Positions 31,015 through 39,751 of a stretch of DNA of 64,000 nt are shown one piece after another. A program made the position numbers and the translations under genes. Numbering within the stretch: position 1 is the stretch's first letter; the number at the start of each line of letters is the position of its first letter. The notes under the pieces were generated by a model, which searched no databases, was not told the origin of the DNA, and saw only the letters and a list, made by a program, of their open reading frames with translations. This stretch comes from Rhodococcus marinonascens NBRC 14363 (GTDB lineage Bacteria; Actinomycetota; Actinomycetes; Mycobacteriales; Mycobacteriaceae). The stretch lies in NCBI RefSeq assembly GCF_001894885.1, contig NZ_BCXB01000010.1, forward strand, positions 102,756 to 166,755, written 5' to 3'.

Positions 31015-31809
31015 CTACTTCTTCTCCTGGCTTCCGGCGAGCGTGCCGAGGTAGAGTTCGATCACCTTGGGGTCGTGCATGAGGTTCGGCCCGGAGTCGG
31101 TGTAGGCGTTACGTCCCTGGTCGAGAACATATCCGCGGTCGCAGATCTGCAGGCACCGGCGGGCGTTCTGCTCCACCATGATCACCGAGACTCCCGCACC
31201 GTTGATGCTCTTGCAGCGGATGAACACCTCGTCCTGGAACATCGGTGACAAGCCGGCGGACGGCTCGTCGAGAAGCAGGACTGACGGTTCCATCATCAGG
31301 GCGCGCCCCATTGCGACCATCTGCCGTTCGCCGCCGGACAGGGCGCCGGCCTTCACCTTTCTTCGCTCGGCCAGCAGGGGAAACAGTTCGCCGACGAACT
31401 CAAACCGCTCGTCGAAGAGTTTGGGGCGCAAATACATCCCCATCTCTAGGTTCTCCTCGATGGTGAGCGAGGGAAAGACGTTCTGTGTCTGCGGGACATA
31501 GCCGACTCCTTTCTGCACGAGCACGTGGGCCGGCTTGGATGTGATGTCCTCTCCGCGCAGGACGACCGATCCCGACCGGGCTGGAATCAGCCCGAACAAT
31601 GACTTGAGGAGTGTGGACTTCCCGGCACCGTTGGGGCCGATGATGCCGACGATCTCCCCCTCGCGCAGAAAGAAGTTGCACTCATTGAGAATGTTGACGC
31701 CGGGGATGTAGCCGGCAACGAGGCCGTCTGCTCGGAGGAGTGCACCTTCGGCGAGTTTGGCGTGCTCCTCGGGTGTGGCTGCGAATTCCGCTGGGGTCAG
31801 TTCGGTCAT
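31015..31809 (-). CDS. livF: Branched-chain amino-acid type ABC ATPase LivF
   Basis: The 264-aa ATPase has Walker A GPNGAGKSTLLKSL, Q-loop YVPQTQNVFPSLTIEEN, signature ALSGGERQMVAMGRAL and Walker B VLLLDEPSAGLSP. The closing HQ-type switch His is replaced: VIMVEQNARR has Gln after Glu, as usual in LivF. It is the last gene of livHMGF and overlaps livG by ATGA. The N-terminal 25 residues are a family-specific extension. Confidence 0.93.
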   Translation of the reverse strand: MTELTPAEFAATPEEHAKLAEGALLRADGLVAGYIPGVNILNECNFFLREGEIVGIIGPNGAGKSTLLKSLFGLIPARSGSVVLRGEDITSKPAHVLVQKGVGYVPQTQNVFPSLTIEENLEMGMYLRPKLFDERFEFVGELFPLLAERRKVKAGALSGGERQMVAMGRALMMEPSVLLLDEPSAGLSPMFQDEVFIRCKSINGAGVSVIMVEQNARRCLQICDRGYVLDQGRNAYTDSGPNLMHDPKVIELYLGTLAGSQEKK

Positions 31810-32795
31810 GGATTCTCGTGCCTCAGTTCGGTTATGTCGGGTTCGGAGAGGTCGCCGCCGCGCTCGAGAGTCTCGGCCTCGGCCGATTCGAGGGCCTCGG
31901 CGAGGACGGCCGTTTCGCCCACTGGATTTCCCGCGTCGTCGAATTGGAGCGCCTGATCGTGATGGGCGCCGAGGTAGGCGTCGACCACGGCTTCGTTCGA
32001 CGAGAGATGTTCCGGCGTGGACTCGGCGATCACGCTGCCCTGGGCCATCACCACCACCCAATCGCTGATGTCGCGGATAACGTCCATGTCGTGTTCGACG
32101 AACACGACGGTCATGCCCTCGTCGCGCAACGATTTGATGTGGCCGAGCAGGCTCTGGGTCAACGCCGGATTCACACCGGCCATCGGCTCGTCGAGCATCA
32201 CTACCGTGGGATCGGTCATCAGTGCCCGCGCCATTTCCAGTAACTTGCGCTGACCGCCGGACAGCGAGCCGGCGAGGTCGTCGGCCTTGGCATCGAGCTT
32301 GAAGCGGGCGAGCAGTTCGTTGGCGCGTTCGGTGACGGCACGTTCCTGAGCCTTCCACGTCCAGGGCAGCAGCGTATTGACGATGCGTTCGCCCCGCTGC
32401 CCTGTTGCCCCAAGTCGCACGTTGTCGAGCACGGACAGCTTTGACAGTGCCTTGGTGAGCTGGAACGTGCGCACCACACCCTTGCGGGCTACCTGGTGTG
32501 GATACATGCGGCCCAGGGACTGCCCGTCCATTGACCACGTACCAGTGTCAGGCCGGTCGAAACCGGTAAGCAGGTTGAACAGGGTGGTTTTGCCTGCCCC
32601 GTTGGGTCCGATGAGTCCGGTGATGCAGCCACGCTGAACCTCCAGGTGGTCGACGTCGACGGCCTTGAGTCCGCCGAACGAGCGGGACACGCTGTCCACC
32701 ACGAGTATCGGATCCGGTTTGGGTGCGCCGGGGGAGTGCGGTACGTCGGTGAAGATCGCCCCGCGCTGCTCGGCTGTGAGGTTGGTGTCAGGCAT
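31806..32795 (-). CDS. livG: Branched-chain amino-acid type ABC ATPase LivG
   Basis: The 329-aa ATPase has Walker A GPNGAGKTTLFNLLTG, signature SLSGGQRKLLEMARAL, Walker B VVMLDEPMAGVNP and the switch VFVEHDMDVI. A C-terminal extension of about 55 residues, rich in Glu and Ala, follows the normal LivG end. The insert ATGQRGERIVNTLLPWTWKAQERAV is typical of the family. It overlaps livM by eight bases. Confidence 0.93.
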   Translation of the reverse strand: MPDTNLTAEQRGAIFTDVPHSPGAPKPDPILVVDSVSRSFGGLKAVDVDHLEVQRGCITGLIGPNGAGKTTLFNLLTGFDRPDTGTWSMDGQSLGRMYPHQVARKGVVRTFQLTKALSKLSVLDNVRLGATGQRGERIVNTLLPWTWKAQERAVTERANELLARFKLDAKADDLAGSLSGGQRKLLEMARALMTDPTVVMLDEPMAGVNPALTQSLLGHIKSLRDEGMTVVFVEHDMDVIRDISDWVVVMAQGSVIAESTPEHLSSNEAVVDAYLGAHHDQALQFDDAGNPVGETAVLAEALESAEAETLERGGDLSEPDITELRHENP

Positions 32796-33777
32796 TGAGC
32801 TGTACCTCCCGCTTGTTGCCCATTATGCCCTGTGGCCGGAAGACCATCAGGACGGCGATCATGATCCCGAGCAGGACGAATCGCATGGCACCCACCTGCT
32901 GTTCCGTCAGCGCCAGTAGCGGTTCAGGCCCCGAGATAGCCTGCCGCAGCAACGCGTCCGGGATGGCCAATAGGAACCAGAACAGCATCGCGCCGATGAC
33001 GGGTCCGAAGACGGTGGCGGCGCCACCGAGGATGAGGGCGCCGAAGGCGAAGAACGTCTGGGCGGTCGAATAGAAGTCGGGGTTGATCGACTTGGTCTGC
33101 AGCGCGTTGAACACGCCACCCAGACCGCCGATCATGCCGCCGAGGACCAGGGCCTGCATCTTGTAGACGAAGACGTTCTTACCCAACGAGCGCGCGGCGT
33201 CCTCGTCCTCTCGGACGGCTTTGAGGACGCGACCCCACGGGCTGTGTGTCAGGAGGTATACGAACCCGCACAGCAAGAGGACGAGAGACCAGCCGACCAC
33301 CATCGACCACAGGTCGTCGCCGTAGAACTTCACACCGAGGAAGGAGTACTGCTTCCCAGAATCGAACGGGCTGAGATCAGTGAACGGGTCGGCGAAACCG
33401 AACAACCCGTTGGTGGATCCGGTGACGGAATCCGAAGCGGTGGATCGAAATACCAGCCGCAAGATCTCCGAAGCGGCAATCGTGACGATGGCGAGGTAGT
33501 CGGCCCGCAGTCGAAGAGTTGGGATGCCGAGGACCAGGGCCAGCAGCCCGGCTGCCGCGAGACCGACGAGGATGCCGAGCCACAGCGGCTGGTCATAGGT
33601 GACGGTCATGATTCCCACGCCGTAGCCGCCGAGGAGTGCGAAACCGATCTGGCCGAAGTTCAGCAGGCCGGCGTAGCCGAAATGCAGGTTCAGGCCGATC
33701 GCCAGCAGCGCGTAGAAGATTGCTGACGGTCCAATCAGCTGGGCGAGCGAGACCTGGAGTGCTCCGATGATATCCAT
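32788..33777 (-). CDS. livM: Branched-chain amino-acid type ABC permease LivM
   Basis: The 329-aa permease has about eight hydrophobic segments. The LivM markers are INLHFGYAGLLNFGQIGFALLGGYG near residue 28 and the coupling helix region SPWGRVLKAVREDEDAARSLGKNVFVYK. It pairs with the LivH-like permease 3 bp upstream in the operon. Confidence 0.92.
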   Translation of the reverse strand: MDIIGALQVSLAQLIGPSAIFYALLAIGLNLHFGYAGLLNFGQIGFALLGGYGVGIMTVTYDQPLWLGILVGLAAAGLLALVLGIPTLRLRADYLAIVTIAASEILRLVFRSTASDSVTGSTNGLFGFADPFTDLSPFDSGKQYSFLGVKFYGDDLWSMVVGWSLVLLLCGFVYLLTHSPWGRVLKAVREDEDAARSLGKNVFVYKMQALVLGGMIGGLGGVFNALQTKSINPDFYSTAQTFFAFGALILGGAATVFGPVIGAMLFWFLLAIPDALLRQAISGPEPLLALTEQQVGAMRFVLLGIMIAVLMVFRPQGIMGNKREVQLNA

Positions 33778-33780
33778 GTG

Positions 33781-35181
33781 TCACCCGATCCTTTGCCGGC
33801 TGCCGAGAATGCCTTGAGGCCGGACGACGAGGATGACGATCAAGATGAGCAGTCCTCCGATGTACTTGAGGTCAGGGTTGATCACGAGCGTGGACAGTTG
33901 GACGAGCAGGCCGACGATCACGCAACCGAGCAGCGCGCCGTATGCGGTGCCGAGTCCGCCGAGCGTGATTCCGGCGAACATCAGCAGCAGAAGCTTGAAT
34001 CCCATCTCCCACTGCACGCGCCCCCCGAGTTCGGAGATGGCGAACAGGACCCCGCCGAGGGCGGCGAGTCCGCCGCCGAGACCCCAGACGAAACGGATCA
34101 CGCGTTCGACGTCGATGCCGGACGACTCCGCGAGGTCACGGTTGTCGGATACCGCGCGCATGGCCTTGCCGATGCGCGTCTTCTGCAGCAGTAGGGCGAC
34201 GCCGACCAGGACGACGAGACTGATGACGATGGACACGAGGTTGGCATCGGTGATCGCGATCGGACCCCACTGCCTCTGCACCTGGACCTGGTAGTCGTCG
34301 AACGGCTCCGTGCGGTCGGAAAAGAAGATGAGGATCAGGTAGCGCAGGGCGATCGCGAGACCGATCGACACCACGAGCTGCGCAATCAGGCCGGTCTTGC
34401 GTCGGCGCAAAGGTTTCCAGATCGCGGCGTTGTTCAACAGGCCGATCAGGACTCCGACGATGATCGCAAGGATCGAGGCGGCGATCAGCTGCATCCCGAA
34501 CGTCACGTTGAAGACCCACGCCGCGACGGCACCGAGAGTGACGAGTTCGCCGTGCGCGAAGTTCGTCAGACCGGTGGTGCCGTAGATCAAACTCAAGCCG
34601 ACGCCTGCGATGGCGATGATCAGACCGAACCGGAGCCCGTCGACGGTTTGCCGGATCAGCTTCTCGTAGAACGAGGTGTCGGAACTAGTCCGCTCATCGC
34701 CGAACAAGAAGATCACCGTGTTGGCACGACCGGCCACCACATCTCGCTCCACTGTCTCTTGCACGCTCACGTCGTCGGGGAGGGATGATTCGACAATCTC
34801 GAATGTGTAAGTGCCGGGCGCGACGCGAACGTCCCAGCGGCCGGTGCTCGTCGATTCGGTGCGGGCGGACTCTCGCCCGGTCGAGTCGAGTGCGCGCACT
34901 TCGACGCTCGCGAGACGGTCGCCGCCATTGTTGAGGGTGCCACTGACCCGGACTGCGTTCTCCGGGGGTGCGGGTTGCGCACTGGTCCCGGGTGGTGGTG
35001 GCGGGGTGGGCTCCTGCGCCGCCGCGGGACCACCGAGTGCGATCGCAGCGACGAGGCTGAGCAGGAGAAGGGCGAATACACGGCCGAGGTACGGGGTTAC
35101 CGGATCTCGTCCTATGTCTATCCCTGGGGATTTAGGTCGCGTACTCGCTAGTGGGAGTCGCTTCCTTACGGTTGGGGCCAC
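33781..35181 (-). CDS. livH: LivH-type permease with N-terminal extracytoplasmic domain
   Basis: The 466-aa protein is about 170 residues longer than a usual LivH. Residues 1-55 contain a basic start and a hydrophobic segment ending GPAAAQEP, which looks like a signal peptide. A Pro-rich linker and a beta-sandwich-like domain follow (residues about 75-160: VRVSGTLNNGGDRLASVEVRALDSTG and GRWDVRVAPGTYTFEIVE), resembling carboxypeptidase regulatory-like domains. The permease core then begins: GVGLSLIYGTTGLTNFAHGELVTLGA, and the EAA-like AMRAVSDNRDLAESSGIDVER. I start at GTG 35181, six bases after GGAGGA. Confidence 0.9.
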   Translation of the reverse strand: MAPTVRKRLPLASTRPKSPGIDIGRDPVTPYLGRVFALLLLSLVAAIALGGPAAAQEPTPPPPPGTSAQPAPPENAVRVSGTLNNGGDRLASVEVRALDSTGRESARTESTSTGRWDVRVAPGTYTFEIVESSLPDDVSVQETVERDVVAGRANTVIFLFGDERTSSDTSFYEKLIRQTVDGLRFGLIIAIAGVGLSLIYGTTGLTNFAHGELVTLGAVAAWVFNVTFGMQLIAASILAIIVGVLIGLLNNAAIWKPLRRRKTGLIAQLVVSIGLAIALRYLILIFFSDRTEPFDDYQVQVQRQWGPIAITDANLVSIVISLVVLVGVALLLQKTRIGKAMRAVSDNRDLAESSGIDVERVIRFVWGLGGGLAALGGVLFAISELGGRVQWEMGFKLLLLMFAGITLGGLGTAYGALLGCVIVGLLVQLSTLVINPDLKYIGGLLILIVILVVRPQGILGSRQRIG

Positions 35182-35382
35182 GAACAGGTCCTCCGGGTGT
35201 GTCTAGTTTGGTCAGGCGGTGCAGCGGCGGGCTGGAAAGCCCGTTCGCAATTTCCGGACTCTAGCGGCTTCGACCGCGCGAAATCGGGTTCTCGGATTTC
35301 TGGCGTGTGAATTTCTGGTCAGCGGATCTGCTCGGACCATCCGGCTGATCGTTGTCGCAGTCGCTCCCTAGACTGGGCAACC
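35182..35382. other. Divergent livH / polA intergenic region
   Basis: This 201-bp region must carry promoters for both directions. On the plus strand, TAGACT at 35369-35374 fits TANNNT and ends eight bases before the polA GTG with no ribosome-binding site, so polA may be leaderless. GGAGGA before livH is on the other strand. Confidence 0.4.
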
Positions 35383-38127
35383 GTGAGCCCTGCAACGACA
35401 CCCCGGTCCACCACGTCCCTCGCGTCCGGCCGAGCCGAGCCGTCCGGCGATCGCCCTACTCTGATGCTCCTCGACGGCCACTCGCTCGCCTTCCGTGCGT
35501 TCTACGCGCTGCCCGCCGAGAACTTCAAGACCCACAGCGGTCAGGTCACCAACGCGGTGTACGGGTTCACGTCGATGTTGATCAACCTGCTGCGCGACGA
35601 ACAGCCCAGCCATGTCGCGGCGGCATTCGATGTGTCCAGGCAGACGTTTCGGGCGGAGAGGTTCCCCGAGTACAAGGCGAACCGCAGCAAGGCTCCGGAC
35701 GAGTTCAAGGGCCAGATCGAGATCACCAAGGATGTGCTCGGCGCGCTCGGCATTCCAGTCATGGCGGAAGAAGGCTTCGAGGCCGACGACGTCATCGCGA
35801 CACTGACCACCCAGGCAGAGGCGCTCGGGTACCGCGTTCTCGTGGTGACCGGTGACCGGGATTCGTTCCAGTTGGTCACCGACGGCGTGACGGTGCTGTA
35901 CCCGAAGAAGGGTGTCTCGGACCTCACCCGGTTCACGCCGGCGGCCGTGGAGGAGAAGTACGGGCTCACACCCGCGCAGTACCCGGACTTTGCGGCTCTG
36001 CGGGGCGACCCGAGCGACAACCTGCCGGGAATCCCGGGTGTGGGGGAGAAGACCGCCACCAAGTGGATCAAGGAATACGGCGACCTCGTCGGACTGGTCG
36101 ACAACGTCGACAAGGTACGTGGCAAGGTCGGGGACGCGTTACGCGAGAACCTTGCGAACGTCCTCCTCAACCGGGAACTCACCGAGATGGTGCGCGATGT
36201 GCCACTGCCGTACACCCCGGATCAATTGGTCCTTGCGCAGTGGGATCGTGACAAGATCCACGCACTGTTCGACGACCTCGAGTTCAAGGTGCTTAGGGAC
36301 CGATTGTTCGCGACGCTCGCCCCCGTCGAGGCCGAAGCTGAAGAGGGCTTCGAGGTGCGTGGCGGCGCGCTCGAACCCGGCGCGGTCGCCGACTGGCTGT
36401 TCGAGCACGCTTCGGGCGGCGAGAGATCCGGAGTCTCCGTGGTCGGAACGCGCACGCCATACGGCGGCGACGTGACGGCGATCGCCATTGCGGCCGCGGA
36501 CGGCGAAGGCGCCTACGTCGACACCGCCGGTGTCACGCCGGAAGACGAGAAGGCGCTCGGCGACTGGCTCGCGGATGCAGATCAGCCGAAGGCCCTGCAC
36601 GAAGCCAAGTGGGCAATGCACGCGCTGCGCGGCCGCGGCTGGGTGCTCGGCGGACTCACCAGCGACACCGCGTTGGCGGCCTACCTGGTGCGGCCAGGGC
36701 AGCGGACCTTCAACCTCGACGATCTGGCGCTGCGCTATCTGCGCCGAGAGCTTCGGGTGGAGGAGACCGGCGAGGAGCAGTTGTCGTTGCTCGACGACGC
36801 CGATCAGGTGGAGGCTGAAGCCGCGGAAGCCGAAATCCTCAGCGCGCGTGCCGTGCTCGATCTCGCGTCTGCACTCGACACCGAACTCTCCGACATCGAA
36901 TCGAGCACCCTGCTTTCCGAAATGGAACTGCCCCTATTGGAGGTGCTGGCCGATCTCGAAGCGTCGGGTATCTCCGTTGACGGTAATCACCTCCACGACC
37001 TGCAGAGCCGGTTCGCCGCCCAGGTATCGGAGGCGGCGGAGGCCGCCTACGAGGTCATCGGGAAGCAGATCAACCTCGGGTCACCCAAACAGCTGCAAGT
37101 CGTGCTCTTCGACGAACTGGAGATGCCGAAGACGAAGAAGACCAAGACCGGCCACACCACTGACGCCGATGCGCTGCAGAATTTGTTCGAGAAGACGTCG
37201 CACCCGTTCCTCGAGCACCTGCTCGCGCACCGAGACGCGACACGTCTGAAGGTGACCGTAGACGGTCTACTCAAGACCGTCGCCGAAGACGGCCGTATAC
37301 ATACGACGTTCAATCAGACCGTCGCGGCCACCGGCCGGCTGTCCTCGACCGAACCCAATCTCCAGAACATCCCCGTGCGCACCGACGCCGGCCGTCAGAT
37401 CCGTGACGGCTTCGTGGTCGGCGAGGGTTTCGATACCTTGCTCACTGCGGACTACAGCCAGATCGAGATGCGGATCATGGCTCACGTGTCCGGGGACGAG
37501 GGGCTTATCGAGGCGTTCAACACCGGAGAAGACTTGCACAGCTTCGTCGGTGCTCGCGCATTCGGCGTGCCGATCGACGAGGTCACGCCCGAATTGCGGC
37601 GTCGAGTAAAGGCGATGTCCTATGGTCTTGCTTACGGGCTCAGCGCATTCGGGCTGGCGGCGCAGCTCAAGATCTCGACCGAGGAGGCCAAGTCTCAGAT
37701 GGAGGCGTACTTTGCGCGGTTCGGTGGCGTGCGCGACTACTTGCACGAGGTGGTGGAACAGGCCCGGAAGGACCTCTTCACATCGACGCTGTACGGCCGC
37801 CGCCGCTATTTGCCTGATCTTGTCAACGACAATCGCCAGCGGCGCGAAGTCGCCGAGCGGGCCGCCCTGAATGCGCCGATCCAGGGCACGGCCGCCGACA
37901 TCATCAAGGTCGCCATGATCAACGTCCAACGCTCGCTGCGTGAGGCTGGGCTGAAATCGCGCATGCTGCTGCAAGTTCACGACGAACTAGTGCTCGAGGT
38001 CGTCGAGTCGGAGCGTGAACAGGTCGAGCAGTTGGTCCGCCACGAGATGTCCTCGGCCATCGAACTGTCGGTGCCGCTCGAGGTGTCGGTCGGCACCGGT
38101 CGCAGTTGGGACGCCGCCGCACACTAG
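35383..38127 (+). CDS. polA: DNA polymerase I PolA
   Basis: The 914-aa protein combines a 5'-3' exonuclease (LLDGHSLAFRAFYAL, YKANRSKAPDEF, GFEADDVIATL, VTGDRDSFQLV, GDPSDNLPGIPGVGEKTA) with a family A polymerase (TADYSQIEMRIMAH motif A, RRRVKAMSYGLAYGLSAFGLA motif B, LQVHDELVLEV motif C). The middle 3'-5' exonuclease region (residues about 325-500) has no DxE proofreading motif, as in mycobacterial and Thermus enzymes. It serves in Okazaki fragment maturation and repair. GTG start; rpsA follows further downstream as in mycobacteria. Confidence 0.96.
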   Translation: MSPATTPRSTTSLASGRAEPSGDRPTLMLLDGHSLAFRAFYALPAENFKTHSGQVTNAVYGFTSMLINLLRDEQPSHVAAAFDVSRQTFRAERFPEYKANRSKAPDEFKGQIEITKDVLGALGIPVMAEEGFEADDVIATLTTQAEALGYRVLVVTGDRDSFQLVTDGVTVLYPKKGVSDLTRFTPAAVEEKYGLTPAQYPDFAALRGDPSDNLPGIPGVGEKTATKWIKEYGDLVGLVDNVDKVRGKVGDALRENLANVLLNRELTEMVRDVPLPYTPDQLVLAQWDRDKIHALFDDLEFKVLRDRLFATLAPVEAEAEEGFEVRGGALEPGAVADWLFEHASGGERSGVSVVGTRTPYGGDVTAIAIAAADGEGAYVDTAGVTPEDEKALGDWLADADQPKALHEAKWAMHALRGRGWVLGGLTSDTALAAYLVRPGQRTFNLDDLALRYLRRELRVEETGEEQLSLLDDADQVEAEAAEAEILSARAVLDLASALDTELSDIESSTLLSEMELPLLEVLADLEASGISVDGNHLHDLQSRFAAQVSEAAEAAYEVIGKQINLGSPKQLQVVLFDELEMPKTKKTKTGHTTDADALQNLFEKTSHPFLEHLLAHRDATRLKVTVDGLLKTVAEDGRIHTTFNQTVAATGRLSSTEPNLQNIPVRTDAGRQIRDGFVVGEGFDTLLTADYSQIEMRIMAHVSGDEGLIEAFNTGEDLHSFVGARAFGVPIDEVTPELRRRVKAMSYGLAYGLSAFGLAAQLKISTEEAKSQMEAYFARFGGVRDYLHEVVEQARKDLFTSTLYGRRRYLPDLVNDNRQRREVAERAALNAPIQGTAADIIKVAMINVQRSLREAGLKSRMLLQVHDELVLEVVESEREQVEQLVRHEMSSAIELSVPLEVSVGTGRSWDAAAH

Positions 38128-38144
38128 GCGGCGCCCCTGTCGTC

Positions 38145-38513
38145 CTATTCGGCCGGAGCTTGCTCGGCGATCTGCTTGCGTACCTCGTCCATGTCGAGCG
38201 CCTTCACCTGCGTGAGGAGATCCTCGAGCGCGGCAGGCGGCAAGGCGCCCGGCTGGCTGAATACCAGCACACCCTCACGGAACGCCATGAGGGTCGGGAT
38301 CGAGCGGATGTTCGCCGCCGAGGCGATGCCTTGTTCCGCTTCGGTGTCGACCTTGGCGTGCACCACGTCGAGGTGCTGCTCCGACGACGCCTCGAAGGTG
38401 GGAGCGAACGCGCGGCACGGTCCGCACCACGATGCCCAGAAGTCGACGAGAACCACGTCATTGCCGGTCACGGTCTCGTCGAAATTCTGTTGAGTCAGTG
38501 TCTTGGTGGCCAC
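38145..38513 (-). CDS. Thioredoxin
   Basis: The 122-aa protein has the WCGPC active site (Cys30 and Cys33) in VVLVDFWASWCGPCRAFAP, and the cis-Pro of SIPTLMAF. A 15-residue C-terminal extension follows the normal thioredoxin end. I start at GTG 38513, seven bases after a GGAAGGA site. It converges with polA 18 bp away. Reduction of Bcp-type peroxiredoxins is a plausible role. Confidence 0.92.
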   Translation of the reverse strand: MATKTLTQQNFDETVTGNDVVLVDFWASWCGPCRAFAPTFEASSEQHLDVVHAKVDTEAEQGIASAANIRSIPTLMAFREGVLVFSQPGALPPAALEDLLTQVKALDMDEVRKQIAEQAPAE

Positions 38514-38586
38514 GGGAGTCCTTCCGATCGGTGATGGTGTTGCTTGTGTAACGCCCGGTCGCCGCCGATTCTTCCCTGCAGGCCGA

Positions 38587-39552
38587 TCATGCGGTTCGTT
38601 CAGTGTCACGGAAAGCGCGACGGTACGCCTGCGGGGTGGTGTGACGCAGCCGCAAGAAGTGCTGCCGCAGTACCGCCCCACCTCCGAATCCGACGCGTTC
38701 GGCAATCACGTCGACCGGCAGGTCCGAGTTCTCGAGGAGGTGTTGCGCGGCGAGGACCCGTTGATCGCCGAGCCATCGTGCGGGGGTGGTGCCCGTCTCG
38801 GCCTGGAACCGTCGCGCGAACGTACGCGGTGACACGTTGGCCTTCGCAGCCAGGGCGGTCACCGAAAGGTCGAGGGTGAGATGTTCGGTCATCCAGTCCA
38901 GCACAGGTCCGAGGGTGTCGATCGAGGCCGTCGGCAGTGGCATCGCTACATATTGGGCCTGGCCGCCGTCCCGATGGGGTGGGACCACCATGCGTCGTGC
39001 GATGCCGTTGGCCACTGCGCTGCCCTGCTCCTTTCGCACGATGTGCAGGCACAGATCTATTCCCGCCGCGGTACCTGCGCTTGTCAGGACGGGGTCGTCG
39101 TCCACGTAGAGCACGTTTGGATCGACCGTGGCTGCAGGATGACATTCGGCGAGTCGCTCGGAGTGCTTCCAGTGGGTGGTGCATTTTCGGCCGTCCAGGA
39201 GCCCGGCGGCGCCGAGTACGAACGCACCAGTGCAGAGGCTGGCAACCTTGGTGCCGCGGTCGACGACTTCGCGAAGTTTTTCGAGCAGGGGATCCATACA
39301 CGGATCCTCGGCGAAGGTTCCGCCCGCGGGAATGATGACGAGATCGGCATCGTCGAGTCGGTCGAGGTCGTAGGGAACGTCGATTCCGTACCCGAAACGG
39401 GTGCGAATGGGTTCTGGTGCGCCGGCGACGAGGGAAAAATCGTAGGTGGGGAGTCCGTCGTCGGATCTGTCGAATCCGAACACCTCGCAGGCGACACCAA
39501 GTTCGAAAGCTTCAGTGAGGGGCATGAGTGGTACAACGACCTTTTTCAGCAC
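38587..39552 (-). CDS. GlxA-type regulator (DJ-1/PfpI plus AraC HTH)
   Basis: The 321-aa protein has an N-terminal class I glutamine-amidotransferase-like domain (VIIPAGGTF; nucleophile-elbow-like SLCTGAFVLGAAGLLDGR; HW in CTTHWKHS) and a C-terminal AraC double HTH (LSVTALAAKANVSPRTFARRFQAETG, then VDVIAERVGFGGGAVLRQHF). Family members control amino-acid, betaine or stress genes. It may act on itself or on the divergent small ORF/EamA pair. Confidence 0.9.
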   Translation of the reverse strand: MLKKVVVPLMPLTEAFELGVACEVFGFDRSDDGLPTYDFSLVAGAPEPIRTRFGYGIDVPYDLDRLDDADLVIIPAGGTFAEDPCMDPLLEKLREVVDRGTKVASLCTGAFVLGAAGLLDGRKCTTHWKHSERLAECHPAATVDPNVLYVDDDPVLTSAGTAAGIDLCLHIVRKEQGSAVANGIARRMVVPPHRDGGQAQYVAMPLPTASIDTLGPVLDWMTEHLTLDLSVTALAAKANVSPRTFARRFQAETGTTPARWLGDQRVLAAQHLLENSDLPVDVIAERVGFGGGAVLRQHFLRLRHTTPQAYRRAFRDTERTA

Positions 39553-39634
39553 CGCATCAGTATGGCAGAAAAACGTCGAACTGTGTCATTGCTGCCACTT
39601 TCCCTCCTGGGTGAGCGGCAGCCAGGCTCGAAGC

Positions 39635-39751
39635 ATGACAATCCTGGTTGTGATTCTCCTCGTGTTCCTGGCACTCGACGTAATGGTGCTCACCGGCCGT
39701 ACACCCGACACGCACAACGATGTCACCCAGCACGGGAACTTCCGGTTTTGA
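39635..39751 (+). CDS. 38-aa putative membrane peptide upstream of the EamA transporter
   Basis: ATG 39635 opens a 38-codon frame with a single hydrophobic segment (ILVVILLVFLALDVMVL) and a polar tail. Its TGA overlaps a TTG (TTGA), which is the only plausible start of the EamA gene. This arrangement suggests a coupling leader or small partner subunit. It could also be non-coding. Confidence 0.45.
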   Translation: MTILVVILLVFLALDVMVLTGRTPDTHNDVTQHGNFRF

